From the NCBI GenBank assembly GCA_022827785.1, contig JAJEIM010000008.1, forward strand, positions 1 to 43,556: a stretch of 43,556 nucleotides of DNA, in the 5' to 3' direction. Made by a program: the position numbers and the translations under genes. This DNA comes from Acidimicrobiia bacterium (GTDB taxonomy: Bacteria > Actinomycetota > Acidimicrobiia > Spongiisociales > Spongiisociaceae). Shown here in pieces: positions 25,533 to 33,239 of this stretch (position 1 is the first letter of the stretch; every line of letters starts with the position of its first letter). A model generated the notes under the pieces. That model did not search any database. It saw only the letters and a list, made by a program, of their open reading frames with translations, and had not been told where the DNA came from.

Positions 25533-26366
25533 ATGCGGATAGCTCGATTCAACGCCGGCGGTTCGGAAGGATGGGGGTTCGTCTGTGGCGAGCGGGTGTG
25601 TCCCGTGACGGACGGCACCGACCTGATGGACGTGCTGGACGACCGGGAGGCGCTGGCCGGTCTTCACGAGGCGGCAGCGCCCGAGTACTCCCTCTCGGAC
25701 GTGCGCCTGCTGGCGCCGGTTCCCAACCCGCCCCAGTTCCTGGGCATCGGCCTCAACTACCGGCTCCATGCCGCGGAGACGGGCGCCGCGATCCCGGAGT
25801 CCCCGATCTGCTTCCCGTTCTTCAACTCCTCGATCATCAACCCGGGCGACGCCATCCGGTTGCCTCCGTTCACCGACAAGGTGGACTGGGAGGTGGAACT
25901 GGCAGTGGTGATCGGGAAGGAAGCCTGCTGCGTGTCGGAGGAGGACGCCGTCGACCACATCGCCGGCTACACCATCGTCAACGACGTGTCGGCCCGGGAC
26001 ATCCAGATCAGTGAGGGCCAGTGGAGCCGGGCCAAGTCGTTCGACACCTTCAAGCCGATGGGTCCCTGGATCGTCACGACCGACGAGCTCGGCGCCGCCG
26101 GTGACCTCGATGTCAAGTTGTGGGTGAACGGTGAGATCAAGCAGGACGGCGAGACGTCTGACCTGATCTTCAACGTGCCCCAGCTGGTTTCCCACATGTC
26201 ACAGCACCTGACCCTCGGGGTGGGGGCGGTGATCTCCACCGGCACGCCCAGCGGGGTGGGCATGGCTCGCAAGCCTCCCGAGTACCTGCGTCCCGGCGAC
26301 GAGGTCACCCTGGAGGTCGAGGGCATCGGACGCCTTTCCAACCCGGTCGAGGCGGCCTGCTGCTAG
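25533..26366 (+). CDS. Fumarylacetoacetate hydrolase (FAH) family protein
   Basis: This 277-aa metal-dependent enzyme belongs to the FAH superfamily, which hydrolyses C-C bonds in diketo acids or decarboxylates or tautomerises ring-cleavage products. Core features are IGLNYRLHAAETGA, metal ligand Glu/Asp in DWEVELAVVIGKEA, NDVSARDIQ, KSFDTFKPMGPW and GTPSGVGMARKPP. ATG at 25533. An alpha/beta hydrolase follows on the same strand 83 bp on. The presence of FAH together with amidase and dehydrogenases points to a ring or keto-acid degradation route. Confidence 0.92.
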   Translation: MRIARFNAGGSEGWGFVCGERVCPVTDGTDLMDVLDDREALAGLHEAAAPEYSLSDVRLLAPVPNPPQFLGIGLNYRLHAAETGAAIPESPICFPFFNSSIINPGDAIRLPPFTDKVDWEVELAVVIGKEACCVSEEDAVDHIAGYTIVNDVSARDIQISEGQWSRAKSFDTFKPMGPWIVTTDELGAAGDLDVKLWVNGEIKQDGETSDLIFNVPQLVSHMSQHLTLGVGAVISTGTPSGVGMARKPPEYLRPGDEVTLEVEGIGRLSNPVEAACC

Positions 26367-26449
26367 GTCCCTGAGCCCCCGGGGCCGGCCTCGCTGACGT
26401 AGAGTTAGCCCCGGTTCTTCGTGGATTGCGCATCAAGGGAGGTGGTCGG

Positions 26450-27265
26450 ATGGCGACAGTAAGGGTCAACGGAGTCGACCTCTGGTACGAGTTCTCGGGC
26501 GAGGGCGAGACGGTGGTCCAGATCGGCGGGGCGGTGAGCGGCCACGAGGGATACGCCACCATCACCCCCGGCGTCTCCGAGCACTACCGGGTGCTGGATT
26601 ACGACCATCGCGGCTACGGCCTCAGCAGCCGCCCGAAGCAGCGCTACACGCTCGAGACCTGGAGTGCCGACCTGGCCGCCCTCATGGACGCCCTGGGGAT
26701 CGAGAGAGCCCACATCCATGGCGGTTCGATGGGAAGTTTCATCGCCTTGGACTTCGCCGCCCGGTACCCGGAGAAGACCGGCAAGCTCCTGATGGGAGCG
26801 GGCGCCGTCGCCAAGTGCGACGCTATGAGCATCCACATGTTCCGGGTGTGGCAGGACATCGCCTCCGCCTACGGCGCCGTGTCCGAGGAACTGGCGAGGG
26901 AGTTGCTGACCAAGGCCTTCTCGAGGGGTTTCCTGGACGAGATGGGCGACGACATCCTGGTTGCGACCCTGGAGGTGCTGGAGCGCAACACGGACACGGA
27001 CGTGTTCATCGACGCCTGCCAGGCGATGATCGACACCGACGTGCGGGACGTGATTCCTAGGGTGACCGCGCCCGCCCTGGTGATGTGCGGTGTCCATGAC
27101 ATCCTGACGCCGCTGGACGCCGGGCCGGGAGGCGCCGGGGCCCGCTACGTGGCCGAGAACCTCCCCAACGGGCGGTTGGAGATATTCGAGAACAGCGGCC
27201 ACGCCCATTACGTCGAGGAGATTGACCGGTCGGTCGAGGTCATCCTCGACTTCCTGGCCTCCTGA
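26450..27265 (+). CDS. Alpha/beta-fold hydrolase
   Basis: This 271-aa hydrolase has nucleophile elbow HGGSMGS (Ser about 97), an unusual Gly-rich elbow compared with G-x-S-x-G. The GGAVSGHEGYATI oxyanion region, acid Asp in GVHDILTP and catalytic His in NSGHAHYVEE are also present. It begins at ATG 26450, with GGGAGG shortly upstream, rather than at 26426. It probably acts with the FAH-family enzyme upstream. The substrate is unknown. Confidence 0.9.
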   Translation: MATVRVNGVDLWYEFSGEGETVVQIGGAVSGHEGYATITPGVSEHYRVLDYDHRGYGLSSRPKQRYTLETWSADLAALMDALGIERAHIHGGSMGSFIALDFAARYPEKTGKLLMGAGAVAKCDAMSIHMFRVWQDIASAYGAVSEELARELLTKAFSRGFLDEMGDDILVATLEVLERNTDTDVFIDACQAMIDTDVRDVIPRVTAPALVMCGVHDILTPLDAGPGGAGARYVAENLPNGRLEIFENSGHAHYVEEIDRSVEVILDFLAS

Positions 27266-27284
27266 TCCACGTGCGGGTTCTTGT

Positions 27285-27302
27285 TCCCTAACGTCGTTGG
27301 GA
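27285..27302. promoter_or_regulatory. Imperfect palindrome upstream of the AbrB-type gene
   Basis: TCCCTAACGTCGTTGGGA is a near-palindrome ending 19 bp before the antitoxin ATG. AbrB/MazE-type proteins often bind such sites to repress themselves, so it is a candidate operator. Confidence 0.3.
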
Positions 27303-27321
27303 CGAACGGTATGGTTCCACG

Positions 27322-27567
27322 ATGAGCGGGACGTACGTCGCAACGATGGGAGATGGGGGTCGTCTGGTGGTACCGGCTGAGGTCCGGGCCCGCCACGGTC
27401 TCGAACAGGGCGCTTCAGTGATCGTCATGGAGTCACCATGGGGCTTGGTCCTAACGACCCGGGAGGCTCTGCTGGCGCGGATCCAGTTGCACCTCAAAGG
27501 CAGCAACCTGGTCCAGCAACTTCTCGACCAGCGGCGACGGAGCGCAGCGATCGAGGACGCTAGGTGA
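27322..27567 (+). CDS. AbrB/MazE/SpoVT-type antitoxin-like regulator
   Basis: This 81-aa swapped-hairpin DNA-binding protein has its core in residues 5-45 (VATMGDGGRLVVPAEVRARH, GASVIVMESPWGLVLTT). The C-terminal helical tail (LVQQLLDQRRRSAAIEDAR) in such antitoxins binds a partner toxin. No PIN or MazF toxin follows. Instead its stop overlaps a 19-codon frame (GTGA) that in turn overlaps the SDR gene. It may be an antitoxin orphaned by toxin loss, or a stand-alone regulator. Confidence 0.82.
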   Translation: MSGTYVATMGDGGRLVVPAEVRARHGLEQGASVIVMESPWGLVLTTREALLARIQLHLKGSNLVQQLLDQRRRSAAIEDAR

Positions 27568-27623
27568 CGGAACTAGGCGCTCTGGCCGTCCATCCGAGGG
27601 AGAGAGGCGTGGCACGGGCATGA
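27564..27623 (+). CDS. 19-codon frame bridging antitoxin and SDR genes
   Basis: GTG at 27564 overlaps the antitoxin stop (GTGA) and the frame's TGA at 27621 overlaps the SDR start (ATGA). The peptide VTELGALAVHPRERGVARA has no known fold. Its first residues resemble the start of VapC-type toxins that usually follow such antitoxins (VTELVLDAS-type, from memory), so it may be a scar of a deleted toxin gene. It could also simply couple translation. Confidence 0.35.
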   Translation: MTELGALAVHPRERGVARA

Positions 27624-28363
27624 GGCTTGATGGCAAGACAGCGGTTGTCACCGGCGCAGGCCAGGGGATCGGGGCGGCCATAGCTCGTCTCTTCGCGGCC
27701 GAGGGGGCCAGGTTGGTCCTGGCGGACCTCAGAAGCGGCCCTGCCACAGGCCTGGTGGACGAGATCACCGCCGGCGGCGGGGAGGCCGTGTTCGTTCAGG
27801 CCGATGTCACCTCCGACTCGGACTGCAAGCGGATGATCGACACGGCGATCGAACGCTTCGGCGCCCTGGACATCCTGGTGAACAACGCCGGTATCGCCGG
27901 CAAGGGAACGGTGACGGAGGCAACCGAGGAACTCTGGGACCGGGTGATGGCCGTAAACCTCAAGTCGATCTTCCTCGCATCCCGCCACGCCGTCCCCCAC
28001 ATGGAGAGCGCCGGGGGCGGTTCCATAGTCTGCATCGCCTCGGTGGCGGGCATGACGGGAGAACAGGGCCAGGTGGCCTACAACACCTCGAAGCACGGGG
28101 TGATCGGGCTGGTGCGGTGCATGGCCTACGACCACGCCGCGGCGGGCATCCGGGTCAACGCCGTCTGCCCGGGAGCCATCGACACACCCCTGCTGAGCCC
28201 GCTGACCGAGGAGCGCCTCACCAGGCTGGAGGGCCTGCACATGATGCGCAGGCTCGGCCGGCCCGAGGAGATAGCCCGTGCCGTGCTCTACCTGGCCTCC
28301 GACGAGTCCTCCTTCACGACCGGCGCCGCACACGTGGTGGACGGCGGTTACACGGCTTTCTAA
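27620..28363 (+). CDS. Short-chain dehydrogenase/reductase (SDR)
   Basis: This classical SDR (247 aa) has a cofactor motif TGAGQGIG at residues 11-18, NNAG near 88-91, and the catalytic Ser in IVCIASVAGM with Tyr-x-x-x-Lys in YNTSK. The C-terminus ends in the common TTGAAHVVDGGYTAF. It is probably an NAD(P)-dependent 3-oxoacyl or hydroxy-acid type reductase. The ATG at 27620 overlaps the preceding 19-codon frame (ATGA). The reaction in this cluster is unspecified. Confidence 0.93.
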   Translation: MRLDGKTAVVTGAGQGIGAAIARLFAAEGARLVLADLRSGPATGLVDEITAGGGEAVFVQADVTSDSDCKRMIDTAIERFGALDILVNNAGIAGKGTVTEATEELWDRVMAVNLKSIFLASRHAVPHMESAGGGSIVCIASVAGMTGEQGQVAYNTSKHGVIGLVRCMAYDHAAAGIRVNAVCPGAIDTPLLSPLTEERLTRLEGLHMMRRLGRPEEIARAVLYLASDESSFTTGAAHVVDGGYTAF

Positions 28364-28690
28364 GGGCTTCGGTTCAGCGGACCGGACGGAAGGGTTGAAC
28401 TTGTCACACCCCCACCATATGTTGAGTATCGCCAAGCACCAATGCCGGCCGCGGCTTCGACCGATCGGTTCGGCCGGCGGATGGGAACATACAAGGCTTC
28501 GTGGAGCGACCAGCCGACCTTCCGGCAAGCGGCCGGCATGGCTGACCACGCTCCGAACCAGGACAGGTGGTGGCGGGGGAGGGCCCGGCGGGCGGCGCCC
28601 GCTTGCCGCGATTTTCGCGTTCTATCACCCATTCGGAACGCCTGAGGTCTTGCTGCCGCCGGTGCTCCCGGACCCGCAGGAGGTTGCATC
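28364..28690. other. Intergenic region with promoter-like element
   Basis: About 330 bp between the SDR and the dehydrogenase gene. It holds a promoter-like element (28395-28423), a perfect 10-bp palindrome ACCGATCGGT (28460-28469) and no supported gene. The length downstream of the promoter could give a leader or small RNA. Confidence 0.45.
28395..28440 (+). promoter_or_regulatory. Promoter-like element shared with 43255-43301
   Basis: TTGAAC (28395-28400) and TATGTT (28418-28423) are spaced 17 bp, as in sigma-70 promoters. AAGCACC follows at 28434-28440. The same order and spacing (TTGAAT, 17 bp, CATAAT, AAGCACC) occurs near the right end of the window. Confidence 0.45.
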
Positions 28691-29647
28691 ATGAAGGTCG
28701 GTTTCATAGGTCTCGGCAACGTAGGTTCCAAGCTGTCGAAGAGCCTGCTGAGAAACGGGTTCGAGATGGTGGTCCGCGACCTGGATCGGGCGGCGGCCCA
28801 GCCCTTGCTCGACCGCGGGGCCGGGTGGGCGGACACCGATCGGGAACTGGCGGAAGCCTGCGATCTCGTCATCACCTGCCTGCCCTCTCCGGCCGCGGTG
28901 CGGTCGGTGATGGAAGGCCCGGACGGGGTGTTGGAGGGTCTCGGCGACGGCAAGATGTGGCTCGAGATGAGCACCACCGATGAGGCCGAGGTGCGGCGTC
29001 TCGGCGAGCTGGTCGTGGACAGGGGCGCCCGTCCCATGGACGGGCCGGTATCGGGCGGGTGCCACCGGGCGGCAACCGGCAACATCTCCATCTTCGTGGG
29101 CGCCGAGCGGGAGGACTTCGAGCGGGCCCTGCCCGTGCTCATCACCATGGGCCGCCGGGTACTCCATGTGGGGGGACTCGGATCGGCCTCGATCCTCAAG
29201 GTGGTGACCAACTACCTGGCCTCGGTGCACCTGGTGGCGCTCGGCGAGGCGCTGATGGTGGCTCGCCGGTCCGGGATTGATCTGAACACCGCCTACGAGG
29301 CCATCCGGATCAGTTCGGGCAACTCGTTCGTCCACGAGACCGAATCCCAGGTGATCCTGAACGGGAGCTACAACATCAACTTCACCATGGACCTGGTGGT
29401 CAAGGACATGTCCCTGTTCCAGCAGCTGGCCGACGGGCAGCGCACGCCCCTCGAACTCTCGCCGCTTGTGCTGGACATCTTCCGCCGGGGCGAGCAGGTC
29501 TACGGGTCCAGGGCCTGGTCACCCGGCATAGTCCGGTTCCTGGAGGACGCCTGCGGCGTCGACCTGAGAGCCCCGGGCTTCCCGGAGGAAATAGTCGACA
29601 CCGAGCCCGAGCAGCCCGGCTACGAAGTCGTCCCCTCGATCACCTGA
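28691..29647 (+). CDS. NAD(P)-dependent 3-hydroxyisobutyrate dehydrogenase-like oxidoreductase
   Basis: This 318-aa beta-hydroxyacid dehydrogenase family enzyme has the N-terminal Rossmann motif FIGLGNVGSKLSKSL (residues 5-19), the substrate-binding GPVSGGCHRAATGNI near 118-132, and the conserved catalytic Lys in SILKVVTNYLAS. It oxidises a beta-hydroxy acid or reduces a semialdehyde. The length is slightly above the usual 290-300 aa because of a C-terminal extension. A GCAGGAGG ribosome site lies before the ATG. It closes the catabolic block. Confidence 0.92.
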   Translation: MKVGFIGLGNVGSKLSKSLLRNGFEMVVRDLDRAAAQPLLDRGAGWADTDRELAEACDLVITCLPSPAAVRSVMEGPDGVLEGLGDGKMWLEMSTTDEAEVRRLGELVVDRGARPMDGPVSGGCHRAATGNISIFVGAEREDFERALPVLITMGRRVLHVGGLGSASILKVVTNYLASVHLVALGEALMVARRSGIDLNTAYEAIRISSGNSFVHETESQVILNGSYNINFTMDLVVKDMSLFQQLADGQRTPLELSPLVLDIFRRGEQVYGSRAWSPGIVRFLEDACGVDLRAPGFPEEIVDTEPEQPGYEVVPSIT

Positions 29648-29835
29648 CGATCCGGTCATGATCTCCAAGGCCAATACCAGCACGATCAACGGCTTGTTTG
29701 GGCGGACAAATGTCGATGATGCACAGCCACATGCCGTCTATCGGCCTTCATCGGGCGATTACATCCCGACTAGGTTCTTGGGAGGGGTACGTATAGCATT
29801 CGGAGCACCTACCGAGGAGCTAAGGAGCGGAAGTA

Positions 29836-31020
29836 GTGGCGAACGCAAGACCTAGCGACGCAAGGGCAGGATTTGAAATCTACCGTGAGGCTGGCAGGGA
29901 TCTATCATTGGACGAGGTCAATGACAGGCTAGGCAAGCGAGGATTCCGTCCAGTCTCCAAACGAATGCGTGATCACTACAGGAAACTAATACGAGCTGGA
30001 TTCAACCGCTACATCCCGATCAATAGATTTGGTGTCGCAAAAGCTTCTCAACCCTATGGACAATTGTCGTCGCTGGCTCGATACAGTTATCGTAAGACTG
30101 ATCTCCCTGTTCACACGCATTTTTTCAAGGCAGCTGCTCAACTGTCTATATCAGGTCGTGTATCGAGTACTGGTGATGTCGGAGCTTCGATTCGATTCAT
30201 CGGTACAGATGCGGACCAACTAAACAAGTTTCGTCCTAGTAAAAGAAATATAGTTATGATAGAATATATTACTTCCTCTGTAATGATTCCTAGTATTGTT
30301 GTAGATGTAGAACGAACACAAGCCGATATAGTGATTGAAGTCGAATACAAGAGCCTTGCGTCAGTCGCAGAGATAATGGGCCAAGAATCGATGTCGCCAC
30401 AGCAAACTAGATTCACGCTGACTGTTGATACCGGAAGCAACAATACTCTTGATATTGTAGGACGACGGTTACATAGCTTTTTCAATCTATTAGAGGGGGT
30501 ACGAGCGATTGCAAACGAGGCTGGACAGACTTCAGAGAATACGTACTACATAGGCCCTCCAGTAGTGCAGAGTCTTAGCATATCGTCTCCCATGATTATA
30601 GAACTTACAATACCAACACAGTTGACCGAGCTAGTATCATTTTTTCTCCCCTACCTCCCCTATATACCTGCCGCAGGCATTCTTACGAATCAACTCGCCA
30701 AAGCGCGTAAGAGTTGGTATGAAGGCTCAGGCACCAAGATCGCCAATCAAGACCTCGAGCGTAGGCAGATGGAGCAGCGTACTATCGAACGCCAGAAGAA
30801 CCTTTCCGATGAGATCGATGAGATTCTGGATCAAGCGAGAGTGGCGGAGGCATCCGTTGCCCAGACGAGGGCGATAGTTGAGCGCGACATCCAGCGGTCA
30901 TTAAGAGAGCTGAGCGATGCTGGCGTAATCAATATTGGTGTAGTCAATATCGATTCGATCAACGTCAATATTGGTAGAGACCTTGCCGACGAAAGAGGCA
31001 ATTGTTCTGAGAAGCGGTAG
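29836..31020 (+). CDS. Unrecognised A/T-rich gene beside a DNA methyltransferase
   Basis: This 394-aa protein is not recognised. The N-terminal 60 residues (FEIYREAGRDLSLDEVNDRL, RPVSKRMRDHYRKLIRAGFN) look helical and may be a winged-helix-like DNA- or partner-binding region. The middle (70-265) is beta-rich. A hydrophobic stretch near 262-280 (VSFFLPYLPYIPAAGIL) could insert in a membrane, and a coiled coil (about 300-365) precedes a short beta-like tail (GVINIGVVNIDSINVNIG). The base composition is far richer in A/T than its neighbours, with AT-ending codons, which indicates recent transfer. GTG at 29836 has AGGAG 10 bases upstream. It may be a defence or mobile-element gene. Confidence 0.75.
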   Translation: MANARPSDARAGFEIYREAGRDLSLDEVNDRLGKRGFRPVSKRMRDHYRKLIRAGFNRYIPINRFGVAKASQPYGQLSSLARYSYRKTDLPVHTHFFKAAAQLSISGRVSSTGDVGASIRFIGTDADQLNKFRPSKRNIVMIEYITSSVMIPSIVVDVERTQADIVIEVEYKSLASVAEIMGQESMSPQQTRFTLTVDTGSNNTLDIVGRRLHSFFNLLEGVRAIANEAGQTSENTYYIGPPVVQSLSISSPMIIELTIPTQLTELVSFFLPYLPYIPAAGILTNQLAKARKSWYEGSGTKIANQDLERRQMEQRTIERQKNLSDEIDEILDQARVAEASVAQTRAIVERDIQRSLRELSDAGVINIGVVNIDSINVNIGRDLADERGNCSEKR

Positions 31021-31045
31021 TCCTCAGCACTAACTAAAGGTGATT

Positions 31046-31984
31046 CTACCCAGCCCTAGACGAGGAAGCGTTGGTCTCGATACGGGTTCTTGCTAGCTCT
31101 ACGTAGGACTGGTCAATGTCGTACCCGACGGCGCGACGGTTGGCTTGAATGGCTGCTAGCAGCGAAGTTCCTGAACCCATGAAAGGGTCAAGGACTAGAT
31201 CTTTCTCGTATGTGTACATCTGGATCAGGCGAGCGGGTAGCTCCACTGGGAAAGGTGCCGGATGCCCGATCCGGCTGGCGTGGGCGGCTGCAAATTCCCA
31301 CACGTCTAGGGTTGCCTTGATGAATTGGTCTCTCCCGATGGTTGCTTGATAGGGCAATCCGTGTTCGCGGCGTTGGGCAGGAGTCAGGGCTCGGTCGAAG
31401 CGCCCCTTGGAGGCGACGAGTATCCGTTCCGTCACATCCCGCAGCACTGGGTTCGTAGGGCTGCGCCATGATCCCCAGGCGCATGATCCGTTGGCAGCCT
31501 TGGCCTTGCGCCAAATGATCTCACCTCGCAGCAGGAGGCCCAAGTCGTCTTGCAAGATGCGGATCACGTCGGCGCTCAGGCTCCGGTACGGCTTGCGGCC
31601 GAGGTTGGCAACGTTGATAGCCATCCGGCCGCCGGGTTCCAGTGTCCGTACACATTCCGTGAACACCGCGCGGAGCATGTCTAGGTACTCCAGGTACGAC
31701 TCCGGCACCTTCCTTCCGGCGACGGCCTGCTCGTAAACCTTCCCCACGAAGTACGGTGGTGAAGTGACCACGAGGGCGACGGAGTTGTCCGGGATCCGGT
31801 CCATTTTCCGGCTGTCCCCGTGAATCAGTTGAGGTTTGTCGAAACCCTCGGCGAGCTTGATCCGATCATCGTCCGACAGCTGGGGCGCGGGAAACCGCGC
31901 GTAGAACGCCGAAGCGTCATGATTCTCTCGCCGGCCCGATCCGAAGCTAGGTGTGGCGGTGCCCCGGCGCTGTGTCAGATCCAC
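31046..31984 (-). CDS. DNA methyltransferase (N4-cytosine/N6-adenine, beta-type order)
   Basis: This 312-aa site-specific DNA methyltransferase has its catalytic TSPPY at residues 74-78, preceding the SAM-binding DPFMGSGT near 262, the motif order of beta-group enzymes. The Ser-Pro-Pro-Tyr form favours N4-cytosine methylation but does not exclude adenine. It starts at GTG 31984 with GGGAG upstream. It converges on the A/T-rich gene (25-bp gap). No restriction endonuclease is recognised beside it, so it may be an orphan, or the unknown neighbour may be its partner. Confidence 0.92.
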   Translation of the reverse strand: MDLTQRRGTATPSFGSGRRENHDASAFYARFPAPQLSDDDRIKLAEGFDKPQLIHGDSRKMDRIPDNSVALVVTSPPYFVGKVYEQAVAGRKVPESYLEYLDMLRAVFTECVRTLEPGGRMAINVANLGRKPYRSLSADVIRILQDDLGLLLRGEIIWRKAKAANGSCAWGSWRSPTNPVLRDVTERILVASKGRFDRALTPAQRREHGLPYQATIGRDQFIKATLDVWEFAAAHASRIGHPAPFPVELPARLIQMYTYEKDLVLDPFMGSGTSLLAAIQANRRAVGYDIDQSYVELARTRIETNASSSRAG

Positions 31985-32121
31985 GGGAGACTCCCTTCCG
32001 CTTTGGTCAGCTTACAACCCTGTAACTTAAGAACCTAGTTTCTGCGTGTGACACATCGCTGGGGATCCAGAGGGTCTCGTTTACAGACCCGGTACCGATT
32101 AGTTGCTGTGGAGGCAGTGTT

Positions 32122-33078
32122 TTATGCTGAGATAGGCAGGTCGGCCTTGCTCTGCGCTTCGGTCAGGAGACGCTGTCCGGACCGGTCCAGGACCGCTCCG
32201 ACAACTCCGGCGATAGCGATGCCACCGCCCACGAAGTGCAGGGCGGTCACAGGTTCGGAGAGCAGCCAGTGGGCCTGGGCGCTGGACAGCACCGGTTCGG
32301 CGCGCTGCATCAGGGGTGGAATGTTGGCCGGCAGCCAGCGGTAGGCCCAGGTCATCAATGCCAGACCGACCCCGCCGGGTATCACCCCCACGTAGATGAT
32401 CAGCAGCCAGTCCCGGGTGGTCACCGAGCCGGGCTCCCAACCCGTGACCGCCATGAACAGGGTCAGGCTGATCGCTGCGACCGCGAGGATGGCCCAGAGG
32501 AGCACGATGGCATCCAGGTGGACCCTGGAGATCTTCAGGATGACCATGTAGAACGCCCAGCAGATTACGGCCGCGCCCGCCAGGGCCATCCCGAGTGGGT
32601 CGCCTCCTAGGCCGGTGGATCCTCCGTAGGCCACCAGTCCGGTGCCGACGATCGCCACCATGACCCACAGCCGGAAGCGGGCGCCGGGACGTTCGCCCAG
32701 TATCGGGACGGCTATCACGCTCACCATCATGGGGATTACCGAGGTCAGCAGTGCGACGTCCGTGACCGAGGTGAGCTTGGTCGCGACGACGAAGGCCGGC
32801 TGGGAGAAGGCGACCAGCAGGCCCGGCCAGATCGCCCAGCGCAGGGAGGAGAGCGACGGCCGCGTCTCGGGATTGGCGGAGGTTCTCCACACCACCACGA
32901 GACCCAGCGCTACCACGCCGACCCAGAGACGCCAGAGGGAGAATTGGAGTCCGCCGAGGCTGGTTGCCTTGATGGCCACCAGGCCGCTGCTCATGACGAA
33001 GATGCTGGTGGCCATGGCCAGGAGCGGTATGCCGAGGCCCTCTCCTCGCAGTGCTGTAATCGGCGAACGACGAGCCAA
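32122..33078 (-). CDS. EamA/DMT-family transporter
   Basis: This 318-aa ten-TM drug/metabolite transporter has two EamA repeats (about residues 15-150 and 160-300). Characteristic segments are FSLWRLWVGVVALGLVVVW, LLTSVIPMMVSVIAVPILGE and LPANIPPLMQRAEPVLSSAQ with LLSEPVT. Such proteins export small metabolites such as amino acids. The start is uncertain: TTG at 33078 gives the full first helix, and a later ATG would truncate it. It is divergent from grdC, so it may be unrelated or may export a product of that pathway. Confidence 0.9.
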   Translation of the reverse strand: MARRSPITALRGEGLGIPLLAMATSIFVMSSGLVAIKATSLGGLQFSLWRLWVGVVALGLVVVWRTSANPETRPSLSSLRWAIWPGLLVAFSQPAFVVATKLTSVTDVALLTSVIPMMVSVIAVPILGERPGARFRLWVMVAIVGTGLVAYGGSTGLGGDPLGMALAGAAVICWAFYMVILKISRVHLDAIVLLWAILAVAAISLTLFMAVTGWEPGSVTTRDWLLIIYVGVIPGGVGLALMTWAYRWLPANIPPLMQRAEPVLSSAQAHWLLSEPVTALHFVGGGIAIAGVVGAVLDRSGQRLLTEAQSKADLPISA

Positions 33079-33239
33079 CCGGGGTCTTCTCCATGGGCGG
33101 ACAGGGCCTGGAACGCTCCTGTCCAGGAATAGGGGAGAATACCCGCCGGTTCCCGATCTCCCGGCGGTCGGCAGGGGTCAGGCTACGGTTACCCTGCTTC
33201 TCCGAGCCATCTCCACCAGCGAACCTGGAGACCATCCCG

